From NCBI GenBank assembly GCA_002428325.1, contig DIVR01000047.1, positions 5,854-67,137 on the forward strand: a DNA stretch of 61,284 nucleotides, read 5' to 3'. The notes below the pieces were generated by a model. It ran no database searches. It had not been told where the DNA came from and was given only the letters and a program-made list of their open reading frames with translations. This DNA is from a bacterium UBP4_UBA6127. Lineage in GTDB: Bacteria; UBP4; UBA4092. Positions 44,488 through 53,058 of the stretch are shown here, one piece after another. The position numbers and the translations under genes were made by a program. Every line of letters starts with the position of its first letter. Position 1 is the stretch's first letter.

Positions 44488-45198
44488 ATGTTACCCAAAG
44501 CGATTCTGTTGGATTTAGATGATACGATTGTGTCCTATGATGGCGCCTCGGATATAGCTTGGCTGGAAATGTGTGATACCTTTATGGCCCGGGAAAAGGT
44601 TTCTTTCAGCCGGGAAATTCTGATAGAGAAGTTATATGAGATTCGCCGATGGTATTGGGGAGATGGGGAGCGTAACCGAATCGGCAGGCAGGATATGTTG
44701 AAAGCCCGATGGGAAATTATCAAAAAGGCTTTGAATGAACTGCAGTACTTTGATGAAGCCCAAATCTATCAGATGGCAGAGAATTATAACCAACGGCAGG
44801 AAGAGCTTATCTGTTTATTCCCTGATTCCCTCCCGGCGTTAGGCAAAATAAAATCCAGTGGTATCAGGATGGCTCTGGTTACTAACGGGAACCAGGAAAA
44901 GCAGTGTAAAAAAATCAAACAATTTGGCCTTTCTGATTATATAGAGTTTTCTCTTATCGAAGGGGAACTCGGTTTCGGAAAACCGGATCTCAGGATATTT
45001 GAGTTGGCATTGGCTAAATTGGAATTGAAAGCTGAAGAGGTCTGGATGGTAGGGGATAATTTATTATTTGATGTGGGCGCCCCGCAGAAAATCGGTATCT
45101 ATTCCATCTGGAACGATTATCGGAAAACCGGGCTTCCCCCTGATTCAACCATTCTCCCCGACAGAATCATCAACAGTATCTCCGAATTGATTGATTAA
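44488..45198 (+). CDS. HAD-IA family hydrolase, YjjG-like nucleotidase/phosphatase
   Basis: 236 residues from ATG 44488, preceded by GGAGA; the frame is open further into the island but the HAD motif starts here. Motif I is ILLDLDDTI (nucleophile Asp), motif II LVTNGN, motif III a Lys in GFGKPDLRIFELAL, and motif IV WMVGDNLLFDVGAPQKIG. A helical cap between motifs I and II places it in subfamily I. Relatives are 5'-nucleotidases (YjjG) and phosphoglycolate phosphatases; the substrate is unknown. Its composition is normal for the window, marking the right edge of the island. Confidence 0.92.
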   Translation: MLPKAILLDLDDTIVSYDGASDIAWLEMCDTFMAREKVSFSREILIEKLYEIRRWYWGDGERNRIGRQDMLKARWEIIKKALNELQYFDEAQIYQMAENYNQRQEELICLFPDSLPALGKIKSSGIRMALVTNGNQEKQCKKIKQFGLSDYIEFSLIEGELGFGKPDLRIFELALAKLELKAEEVWMVGDNLLFDVGAPQKIGIYSIWNDYRKTGLPPDSTILPDRIINSISELID

Positions 45199-45222
45199 AA
45201 TTTTCTTCCCCCTCTCTATCAG

Positions 45223-45243
45223 ACACGACCTAATCTGTCGTGT
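45223..45243. promoter_or_regulatory. Inverted repeat upstream of the helicase gene
   Basis: A perfect 7-bp inverted repeat (acacgac / gtcgtgt, 7-nt spacer) lies 66 nt before the helicase ATG. There is no T run, so it is more likely an operator or weak hairpin than a terminator. Confidence 0.3.
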
Positions 45244-45308
45244 GGGTATGAAAATAATAGAATCATCCCCAGAAAACCATTATTTGACCTGGAGAGGAGA
45301 CTTGAATT

Positions 45309-48170
45309 ATGATACCTAACAAATGTAAGGTAACTGAAGAGGGAAGCCAAATGAAGATAAGACAGATGGAATTATATGGAGTGCCTTCCCCGGTGGTGGA
45401 GTTATGGGAGAGGTATTATGGAGAGAGGCTGCTGCCGCTGCAGGAGAAGGCTGTCCAGGAATATGGATTGATGGAAGGCCGGAATCTGGTGGTAATGGGA
45501 GCCACTTCTTCCGGGAAGACCCTGATTGGGGAGATGGCCGCTATCCGTAAAGCCACCCGCAAAGAAAAAACCCTTTACCTGGTACCCTTAAAATCATTGG
45601 CAGAAGAGAAATTTCGTCAGTTTGAGAAAGTCTATGGGGAATATGGAATCCGAACCATGATTTCCCACCGGGACCGGCAGGAATATGACAAAGATATCCT
45701 GCATGGCCATTACGATATATCCATCCTGGTTTATGAAAAACTCCAAGGGCTGCTGGTTCGCAATCCTGATATGCTCAGGGAAGTCCGGCTCCTGGTGGTG
45801 GACGAATTACAGATGGTGGGAGATGAACAGAGGGGTTCGGATTTAGAGATCCTTCTGACTCAGATAACCCAGGAAGCCCAAGCCCGGGAGAAAGAAGGCT
45901 TTCCTTCCCTGCAGATTTTAGGGCTGTCAGCAGTCCTGGGCAATCCGGAAGAGATGGCCGGCTGGCTGAATGCCGAATTACTGGTCCATTCCGAACGGCC
46001 GATAGAACTACGCCGGGGCATTCTCAGCGGGACCCTTTTCCAATACCATGAATCCAATGGGGGGAAAGTGGGGCATGAGTTTTTTGTTTCCAAAAAAGGA
46101 ATGGAACCTCCGGACACTTCTTCTCGGCCCTCATCCACCCCTGGCCAGCCTGACCCTTATCATACCGACCAGATTTTATGGGCGGCCCGATACCTGACCG
46201 AAGAACAGAATGAACCCACTTTAGTCTTTGTCCCCACCCGATGGCTGGCCCGCCATTGGGCTCAGATGGTTTCAGACTCTTCCTTCCTGCCTTCAGCTGA
46301 AAATACTATTGCCCGGCTGAAAGGATTTGAGAAATCGGCTGCCCGGGAAATGCTTCTGAAAACACTGGCGCATGGAATTGCTTATCATAATGGAGACCTT
46401 TCCATGGATTATCGGAAACTCCTGGAAGAAGGGTTCCAGTCAGGAGAAATCAAACTCCTTTTTGCGACCGGTACCCTGGGACAGGGATTAAACCTGGCTG
46501 CCCGAAACACCCTGATTATCCCTGAGGTTTTCAGGTTCAGCCCTAAGACAGGTGGTTTTATCAGCCAATCCATGCCCCTGTTCCAATTGGAAAACCAGGG
46601 GGGGCGGGCCGGCCGCCTGGGGTTTGCCGACCCCTTTGGCCGAATGATCCTGGTGGCTGAATCTGAACATGAGCAGACTATGCTTTGGACTCGATACATC
46701 GCTCCCCCTGCCGAACCTCGCAAAGGCAGGATCGGAGGGCTTCCTTATGAGCCTGTCCAGTCATCTCTTTCCAGGCAGTCTTGGGAAGGCGCTATCCTGC
46801 GGCTGGTGGCGGCCCGTAAAAATTCCACTCTGGAAGAAATTACCCGATTCTTTAATCAGACTCTCAGCGCTCGTTTACTGGGAGCCGCTACGATGGACGA
46901 AGGTAACCCGGCTTCCCAGAAAATCCAGGAGACCCTGAAACAGCTTCACCACCATCAATACCTTTTAATCTCTCATGAGGGCAAAGTGCAGGTGACCCAT
47001 GCCGGGTATCTTTGCGCCGCTACCGGATTGGAACCTGCCAGTTTCGATTGGATGAAACGATGGGTGGCCCGGTTTGATGGAAAACAAATGGACCCCATGG
47101 AAGTTCTGATGATGCTTTCCTTCACACCCGATGCCTTGCGGACCCGGATTGCCCTTAAAGAAGGGGAATTAAGGTCCCGGCTTCTGGCGGGGGAACTCTC
47201 TAAAAAAGCCTTTGACCTTTCTTTGGATGAAAACAGAATCCTTAAACCGGTCATGGATATCCCGACCCTTCCGGTCCGAGACCTTTTGACAGCTGTCAAA
47301 AAGACTCTGGCCTTGCTGGATTGGCTCTCGGAAAAAGAAACCGCTGAACTGGAACAACAGCATAATCTCTTTGCCGGAACCCTGCGGGTTTTAGGGGAAG
47401 AATATGCCTGGTTGGTCAGGGCCTTCTCTGAATTGGGAGCCCTCCGCGGGTGGGGGAAAGAACTTCTTGATTGGTATGAGACCTTTGCCTGCCGCCTGGA
47501 AAATGGACTGGCTGAAAAAGCTCTCTCCCTGGTAAATATTCCAGTGGAAGGTTTCTCCCGTAATGCTATCCATATACTGGCTCGGGAAGGATATGCGACC
47601 CTCAGCCAGCTTCGGGAAGCTCCTGCCGGTGAATTGGAAAGGCTGCTTCCTTTCCCTCTCTCCCTGAAACTCAGGGAGTGGCTTAAATCGGAGGATCCAC
47701 AAAAGATATCCCCTGCTGCCCTTTCCCGGGAAATGGTAACCGATCGGATGGAGATGGCCGGAAAACCTGCTAAACGCCGGACTCTCCTGATACTGAATGG
47801 GAAAGAACTGGAAATTCCTAACAGCACTTACCTGGTTCTGCTGAGATTGGCAAGGGCCCTGAAAGGAACAGAGCCTTCCTCACAACCTGGAGGCTGGGTC
47901 TATCGGGATGAACTGGACCCCTCTGACCATTGGCGGTCTATCTCCCGGCTCAGAGTCCTGCTGGAACCTTTCCAGGCTGACCCCCGGGAATCCATTCTTG
48001 AAAATGACGGCTGCGGTTATTACCGGCTGCGGTTGCATCCTGAAAACTTAATTATCCGGGAAGAGAACCATCTGGTTCATTGGAATCACCTCTTTCATCC
48101 ACCAGCCAAATCTCAACCGAAATCGAAGGAGGCGCCCGGATATTCCCTGCCGGATAAGATACCGGCATAA
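45309..48170 (+). CDS. Ski2/Hel308-type DNA or RNA helicase with C-terminal winged-helix domain
   Basis: 953 residues. Seen: N-terminal ELYGVPSPVVELWERYYGERLLPLQEKAV (Hel308-like Q-motif region), Walker A GATSSGKT (64-71), VVDELQMVGDEQRGSDLE, GLSAVLGN, FATGTLGQGLNLAARN and NQGGRAGRLG, i.e. a complete superfamily 2 core. A ratchet-like helical middle and a helix-hairpin region (about 760-815) follow. Residues about 820-930 (RTLLILNGKELEIPNSTYLVLLRLARAL...GWVYRDELDP..WRSISRLRVLLEPF...ENDGCGYYRLRL) resemble an OmpR/PhoB-type winged helix, unusual for this family. Start: AGGAG 9 nt before ATG 45309; ATG 45351 is a possible alternative. The substrate is unknown; Hel308 relatives act at stalled replication forks. 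Confidence 0.9.
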   Translation: MIPNKCKVTEEGSQMKIRQMELYGVPSPVVELWERYYGERLLPLQEKAVQEYGLMEGRNLVVMGATSSGKTLIGEMAAIRKATRKEKTLYLVPLKSLAEEKFRQFEKVYGEYGIRTMISHRDRQEYDKDILHGHYDISILVYEKLQGLLVRNPDMLREVRLLVVDELQMVGDEQRGSDLEILLTQITQEAQAREKEGFPSLQILGLSAVLGNPEEMAGWLNAELLVHSERPIELRRGILSGTLFQYHESNGGKVGHEFFVSKKGMEPPDTSSRPSSTPGQPDPYHTDQILWAARYLTEEQNEPTLVFVPTRWLARHWAQMVSDSSFLPSAENTIARLKGFEKSAAREMLLKTLAHGIAYHNGDLSMDYRKLLEEGFQSGEIKLLFATGTLGQGLNLAARNTLIIPEVFRFSPKTGGFISQSMPLFQLENQGGRAGRLGFADPFGRMILVAESEHEQTMLWTRYIAPPAEPRKGRIGGLPYEPVQSSLSRQSWEGAILRLVAARKNSTLEEITRFFNQTLSARLLGAATMDEGNPASQKIQETLKQLHHHQYLLISHEGKVQVTHAGYLCAATGLEPASFDWMKRWVARFDGKQMDPMEVLMMLSFTPDALRTRIALKEGELRSRLLAGELSKKAFDLSLDENRILKPVMDIPTLPVRDLLTAVKKTLALLDWLSEKETAELEQQHNLFAGTLRVLGEEYAWLVRAFSELGALRGWGKELLDWYETFACRLENGLAEKALSLVNIPVEGFSRNAIHILAREGYATLSQLREAPAGELERLLPFPLSLKLREWLKSEDPQKISPAALSREMVTDRMEMAGKPAKRRTLLILNGKELEIPNSTYLVLLRLARALKGTEPSSQPGGWVYRDELDPSDHWRSISRLRVLLEPFQADPRESILENDGCGYYRLRLHPENLIIREENHLVHWNHLFHPPAKSQPKSKEAPGYSLPDKIPA
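47284..47301. repeat. Palindrome TTTTGACAGCTGTCAAAA, copy 2 (inside the helicase gene)
   Basis: An 18-bp perfect palindrome within the coding region (encodes LLTAVKK). The same core is at 1480 and, extended to 20 bp, at 60968. Confidence 0.5.
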
Positions 48171-48268
48171 CAAAGAGAATGGGACCTCCCCCTCCCATTT
48201 CTCATCTTCACCACCCTGTCCCGGTTTCCATCCACAGCACCTTCCCGACTGTCCGATGGATACCACTC

Positions 48269-48296
48269 CCCCTGCCACTCCGGGACAGGGGTTTTC
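48269..48296 (+). terminator. Terminator of the helicase gene
   Basis: CCCCTG / CAGGGG stem followed by TTTTCTT. Its core cccctgccactccgggacag is repeated exactly at 48993. The right arm ccgggacaggg can alternatively pair, over 11 bp, with ccctgtcccgg at 48214-48224. Confidence 0.75.
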
Positions 48297-48430
48297 TTAT
48301 ACCTCAGGATATTTTTTGAAAATAATGAAACCTATGCCGGTGATTCCCGTAATTAAAGATATAGAACAGGTCCTGATATCTGTCTCCGGAAACAGATAGG
48401 CTGTTAGATATTTCAAAAGGAGATTGCTAT

Positions 48431-48877
48431 ATGAAGAAATATATCTTGCTGGTAATTATCTTATTGGTTGTCCTGGGAGGGTATTATACTTATCAAAAGA
48501 CAGCCCCTGACCGGGAGTATGCCAGGCGAATCGCCGCAGTCCAGAATCCACAGCAGATTCGGCTAATTAAGGAAGATCTTATCTATTTAGATAAGTATAT
48601 GAGGGAGCTGAATGAAAAAAACTATCATACTGTTTATGAAGTCATGTCCCCTGGTTACCAAAAGACTTTGACAGAGCAGGGATTTATGGATGCTCTCAAG
48701 GGGCTTGATAAATTGGGCACATACCAGAAAACAGATCTGGTAAAACTCACCAGAGATAATAAATTAATGTATTTTTATGTAAAAAGTACTTACCAAAAAG
48801 GTGTCGCTGATTTTAAATTGTCTCTTGAAAAAGGACTTCTCAACGGATTTGAATACACGATAAAAATGAATCAATAG
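48431..48877 (+). CDS. Small membrane-anchored hypothetical protein (DUF4019/DUF3887-like pattern)
   Basis: 148 residues. One N-terminal helix (about 4-22, YILLVIILLVVLGGYYTY) anchors it; the rest is outside. Residues about 55-140 (YLDKYMRELNEKNYHTVYEVMSPGYQKTLTEQGFMDALKGLDKLGTYQKTD...FYVKSTYQKGVADFKLSLEKG...GFEYTIK) have the shape of the small NTF2-like domains often written as DUF3887/DUF4019. No catalytic signature. A GGAG SD with a spacing of about 8 nt precedes the ATG, and two terminators in a row follow. Confidence 0.65.
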   Translation: MKKYILLVIILLVVLGGYYTYQKTAPDREYARRIAAVQNPQQIRLIKEDLIYLDKYMRELNEKNYHTVYEVMSPGYQKTLTEQGFMDALKGLDKLGTYQKTDLVKLTRDNKLMYFYVKSTYQKGVADFKLSLEKGLLNGFEYTIKMNQ

Positions 48878-48944
48878 ATAATTCAAACAGTTGATTGGGT
48901 TGATAAAAGCGGGGCAATAGATAAAAAATAAGTCTTTTCATCCA

Positions 48945-48984
48945 ATATCTCTGGTTCGTATTTATGAACCAGAGATATTTTTTG
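48945..48984 (+). terminator. Terminator of the 48431 gene
   Basis: A perfect 13-bp stem (atatctctggttc / gaaccagagatat), 8-nt loop, then TTTTT. Very strong. Confidence 0.92.
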
Positions 48985-48992
48985 GTTACATT

Positions 48993-49022
48993 CCCCTGCC
49001 ACTCCGGGACAGGGTTTTTTTT
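48993..49022 (+). terminator. Second terminator, near-copy of the one at 48269
   Basis: Starts with the same 22-nt core as the helicase terminator (cccctgccactccgggacag and two further G) and is followed by eight T residues. Confidence 0.8.
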
Positions 49023-49187
49023 CGGTTAAGGTTCCCCTTTTACTCAAGAACCTGAACAGTCTTCCCCCATGGCCGTTATAGAATCAATGAGGAGAGTTTT
49101 AATTTCATCGTCCACCTTCCACCTTCCCCCAGGAGAACCCCTATCTTAAGAATCATTCCTAGTATGGCAGAAAACTGTTAATAATAA

Positions 49188-49216
49188 TTGACAGCTTTTC
49201 TCCCAAGTAATATACA
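49188..49216 (+). promoter_or_regulatory. Promoter of the LVIVD-repeat gene
   Basis: TTGACA, 17 nt, TATACA (the TATACAAT box), about 70 nt before the ATG. Confidence 0.6.
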
Positions 49217-49288
49217 ATAGCCAGAGAACTAACCTGTCTTATTACCACCCAAGAAATTAAATAAATTTTCAGGAGGGAAATACCTGCC

Positions 49289-52200
49289 ATGCAAAAGAAA
49301 TCTGCTACCTGTATTCTTTTTCTTATTTCTGTTTTATTTGCCTTCAGTTTTGCTTTGGGGATTCCTCAAAACCAAGGGGAACTGGAAAATCGGATGCCGG
49401 GAGCTTTTATCCGAGGGGTTTATGATTCTCCTTATCTCTATGTCGCAGAAGGGGGAGGTTTATCAATTTATGACATGAGCAGTACCTGGGTTTCCACCCG
49501 GGTGGGAAAGGTTTCTATTCCCTCAATGGCTTATGATATTGATAAGCAGGGGGATTATGTTTATCTGGCAACCACCCTCAACGGAATGAAAGTTATTGAT
49601 GTCTCCGATCCAACCCATCCCAGGATTGCAGGCTCTTTCAACATATCAAAAGAATTTTATGGATTGGATGTTGAAGGAAATTATGCATACCTGGCAGATC
49701 CTCTTACCGGATTATGGATTGTAGATATCAGCAATCCTCAGAAACCTGAATTAACCAACCGGATACCAAGTCTGATAGGGAGTGTGGATGTTGTGGTCCG
49801 GGATTCGACTGCTTTTGTGGCCGCAGCCGCCCATGGAGTCTATGTCCTGAATGTGGAAGATCCCTACAGTATCTCAACGATAAGTGTTATTGATTCCATA
49901 GAAAACGCATGGACACTGAAACTTCAAGATAATTATGCCTATGTGGTGGATTTTTTTAAGGGACTGGCAAAAGTCGATATTACCAACCTTTCTCAACCGG
50001 CTACGGTCAGTTTTTACAGTACTAATATTGTTAATACACCCTGTTATGATGTAGAGATTCAGGGGAATAACGGGTACCTGGCCTGCCTGACTCAATATGA
50101 CATCATCGACCTTTCTGCCATGACAACGAGCCAGCAGATTAATGCTTCGAATTTTATGGGAAGAGGGGTTTGTGTCTGGGATAATAAGGTTGCCACTCTT
50201 CAGTATTTTGGGGGAGTTAAAGTATTCGATTTTACAAATCCCAGTTCTATTATTGCGTTATCTCATTCTCCGAATCTGGCCAGTCCGGAAAAGGTCCTTA
50301 GCCGTAAGGATCTTTTGATAGTGAATGAGCCTGACCAGGGGCTTATTGTGGTATATAATGCCACCGATCCGCTTCATCCTTATGCGGTCAATACTCAATA
50401 TAGCCTTACCAATGATATCTGTATTTACAATCAATTCTATTTATATACCCTGGAAGATGATTATGGAATTGCCACCTATGCCCTGAATGCTCTGGGGGAT
50501 ATGACCCAGCTGGGTGAGATTGCTGAGGATACGGTCCATTCCCGGAATAATCTGGTGATGGAAGGGAATAAGGCTTTTTGTTCTTATTCTCAAACCAATC
50601 CGGTTAAATATGGGGTATTAGCTTATACCTTGAGTGATGAAACGGCGATTGTCCCGGCAGGGTCCTGGGATACAGATATTGCCATCACTAAGATGCTTTC
50701 CTATTCCAACCATCTTTACCTGATATCTGATAACACAGTCCTTCAGATTCTCGATTCATCAGTTCCCTCTCAATTAACTACGGCGGGCATTCTTAATTTG
50801 CCTGCTGCTATCAGGGATATCTCAATCGATCAGGACTACCTGGCCGTGGTTTCTCAGGACAGCCAACTCAGGATCTATAGTTTGGCTGATCCTGCCCAGC
50901 CGGTACTGATTGGAAGGACGGCCTTGGAAGGCGCTCCTAATAAAGTAGGCTTGAATCGTCAGAATGCCTATTTGTTTATCCCGGAAAAAGGTATCTTTCA
51001 GTATGATTTGAAAGACCCTTCCAGTCCCAAAGGCGCCGCGGTATATCGTCAGGCTCCCTACATTGCCAGTGATATCTCTTTTAAAGGAGACATCATGTAT
51101 ATTCCTGCCAGCCGGGAAAGTTTATGGATTTATAATACTTCTCCCCAGCTGCCCGGATTGAAACTTTTCGCTGATGAAACCCTTCTGAATGCCTATCGGT
51201 TATCAGATTACCGGATGGGTGATGAGTATTCTATTTTTCTGAATTTCCTGGGACTCTGCAGTCTGGATGGGGATACGGTCAGCCAGGGAGCTAATTCCTG
51301 GGCGGCCGCCGGGACCAATACTTTCCAGGTGGTCTTCTCCGGAGATACCTCAACCCTCACCGGCAGGGTCAATTACATTTATCATAAAATCAATAAACTC
51401 CCGATTATCGGCATGAGCGCCGGGGATAATTATGAAGTGCCAATTGTGGATTATACTTTTACTAACACCAGCACTTTCATCCCCTACAGTTATGGCCGGC
51501 CGGAAGGCGCTGTTTCCAGCGATACCACCGTCTTATCGGTCGAATGGCATAACAACATGAGCTTCACCATTCACTGCCTGAAAGATTTTTCAGAACCCCA
51601 ATATGTGGAAGTGATGGCCGGCTATCAGATCGACTCCGTTTACTCTAACTATGATAAAGAGCGGCTCTGGGTCTATCCGAATCTTCTGGTCAATGGCGGC
51701 CTCAGTAATGCCTCCAGCCTTAATCTCTTTGGAATTGAGACCTGCCCTGATAAGGAAAACCTGGGAGCTGTCTCTTACCTGGATACTTATGCGGATGCAG
51801 AAGGAGCCACAGCCCAGGGGGTTGCGGCCTTTAGTTTCGCCAGTACCAATGAAGGAATCAAAGCCACCCTGGCGTTGGACCAGCATATTCCTTATGAGGC
51901 CAACCAATGGTATATTGCCCGGATGCGGGTCTGTTCTCCGGAAAATGGCAGCGGCCAGGAACTGACGCTCTTTAATTATGGCGGGATTGCCTCTCCTTCT
52001 GCGGCCCATGTGGATATCGCTGGACATATTTATTTCGGTCTCAGCTCCGTCTGGAACTGGATTGAAACACCCCTTTATACCCATGAGACGGCCCCGGGTT
52101 ATTTCCAATTCTTCCTTAAACCTGAAGCTCCCGGCACTGTCTATATTGATGATATCCAGCTCATTAATGCCGAACCCACCCTGATTGGAAATATCAGGAA

Positions 52201-52759
52201 ACGGCCGGACCTGCAATTCTTTGGCGGGGATTTTGACAGCTCGGATGATACCACCGGCTGGTCAGAGGAACTTTTTGCCGACAGTCTGCCGTATGCCTCG
52301 ATTTCTTCCGGCAGGTTCTTTGCGGATTTCGCCAATGCTTCTACCGGTAATATTCAGGGAGCCAAGTTTACCGGTCTGGATGGAAATAATATTATCCTGA
52401 CTCCGGCCACCCCCCAGGGGAAAGAAATCGGCATGAGACTGAACCTGCAGAAAGAATCAGGCAGTTTTAATTCTTATGATTCCCTGGTCCTGTTGGGGCT
52501 TTATGGCGTAGCCAATAATGCCCAATATACCATCGCTCAGGCTGGCAGTGACTTGATTGCCTCAGCGGAATTCGGCAGGATTTCCAATGGGCCTCATTAT
52601 GTAGTCGGAGTCTCCCGGTCGGATTACCATCAATTCCAGTTTGCCCTTAAAAATGGCGCTCCCGGTATTCTCAGCCTGGATGATGTGGATATGGAAATTG
52701 ACTCGGATGACCCTTATTATGGTGACCCCAGTTTATTCCCTGAGGATTCTGCTTCTTAA
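49289..52759 (+). CDS. Large secreted LVIVD-repeat beta-propeller protein with C-terminal carbohydrate-binding-like domains
   Basis: 1156 residues with a signal peptide (CILFLISVLFAFSFALG). Residues about 35-650 consist of LVIVD-type propeller repeats of about 40 residues: YLATTLNGMKVIDVSDPTHPRIAG, YLADPLTGLWIVDISNPQKPEL, AYVVDFFKGLAKVDITNLSQPAT, and so on. Residues about 650-800 form beta-sandwich-like linkers, and 800-1150 hold two modules of CBM4/9-like shape (LLVNGGLSNASSLNLFGIE...VYIDDIQLINAEPTLI; DLQFFGGDFDSSDDTTGW...ILSLDDVDMEID). The last 15 residues are acidic. It is probably a cell-surface or exported adhesin/binding protein; no enzyme motif is seen. SD AGGAGGG. Confidence 0.8.
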   Translation: MQKKSATCILFLISVLFAFSFALGIPQNQGELENRMPGAFIRGVYDSPYLYVAEGGGLSIYDMSSTWVSTRVGKVSIPSMAYDIDKQGDYVYLATTLNGMKVIDVSDPTHPRIAGSFNISKEFYGLDVEGNYAYLADPLTGLWIVDISNPQKPELTNRIPSLIGSVDVVVRDSTAFVAAAAHGVYVLNVEDPYSISTISVIDSIENAWTLKLQDNYAYVVDFFKGLAKVDITNLSQPATVSFYSTNIVNTPCYDVEIQGNNGYLACLTQYDIIDLSAMTTSQQINASNFMGRGVCVWDNKVATLQYFGGVKVFDFTNPSSIIALSHSPNLASPEKVLSRKDLLIVNEPDQGLIVVYNATDPLHPYAVNTQYSLTNDICIYNQFYLYTLEDDYGIATYALNALGDMTQLGEIAEDTVHSRNNLVMEGNKAFCSYSQTNPVKYGVLAYTLSDETAIVPAGSWDTDIAITKMLSYSNHLYLISDNTVLQILDSSVPSQLTTAGILNLPAAIRDISIDQDYLAVVSQDSQLRIYSLADPAQPVLIGRTALEGAPNKVGLNRQNAYLFIPEKGIFQYDLKDPSSPKGAAVYRQAPYIASDISFKGDIMYIPASRESLWIYNTSPQLPGLKLFADETLLNAYRLSDYRMGDEYSIFLNFLGLCSLDGDTVSQGANSWAAAGTNTFQVVFSGDTSTLTGRVNYIYHKINKLPIIGMSAGDNYEVPIVDYTFTNTSTFIPYSYGRPEGAVSSDTTVLSVEWHNNMSFTIHCLKDFSEPQYVEVMAGYQIDSVYSNYDKERLWVYPNLLVNGGLSNASSLNLFGIETCPDKENLGAVSYLDTYADAEGATAQGVAAFSFASTNEGIKATLALDQHIPYEANQWYIARMRVCSPENGSGQELTLFNYGGIASPSAAHVDIAGHIYFGLSSVWNWIETPLYTHETAPGYFQFFLKPEAPGTVYIDDIQLINAEPTLIGNIRKRPDLQFFGGDFDSSDDTTGWSEELFADSLPYASISSGRFFADFANASTGNIQGAKFTGLDGNNIILTPATPQGKEIGMRLNLQKESGSFNSYDSLVLLGLYGVANNAQYTIAQAGSDLIASAEFGRISNGPHYVVGVSRSDYHQFQFALKNGAPGILSLDDVDMEIDSDDPYYGDPSLFPEDSAS

Positions 52760-52787
52760 TCTGGACGATGCGAATAGGATTAAAATA

Positions 52788-52833
52788 AACCCCGGTAAGG
52801 AGAATTCTTTTCCTTCCCGGGGTTCTCTTTTTT
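52788..52833 (+). terminator. Terminator of the LVIVD-repeat gene
   Basis: A long imperfect stem (aaccccgg-aagga / tcctt-cccggggtt) ending in CTCTTTTTT, 28 nt after the stop. Confidence 0.85.
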
Positions 52834-53058
52834 ATCCTCAGGATGGGAGTCTTTCTCCTGGTATCATTGGAACCATTCTTAGGAATAAGATGGAAGGCTC
52901 TAATGAGTCAGGATTACTTAAGTAATGGGTCTTTTTAGGTGCGGTGTTATCGGCTGCCAATACCCGGGGGAGGTTTTTTAGTTTTTCTCTTCCCTTAAAA
53001 AAGTGACCTTGGAGGTTGCTAAACAGGTATCCTAAATTGAACAAACACGGTTTCGGCT

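Larger units (their letters stand above)
48878..49288. other. Intergenic region: two terminators, a repeat and a promoter
   Basis: About 410 bases without a gene. It holds the terminators at 48945 and 48993, the 16-bp repeat TTAAGAATCATTCCTA at 49146-49161 (also at 61205) and the promoter at 49188 for the LVIVD gene. Confidence 0.6.

Noticed and set aside
46973..47827. 284-codon ORF antisense to the helicase
   Set aside because: Ser/Arg-rich composition typical of a shadow frame; the helicase frame has clear motifs.
52838..53044. 68-codon minus-strand ORF between the LVIVD and epimerase genes
   Set aside because: It begins with TTG, has no SD and runs through a terminator region.
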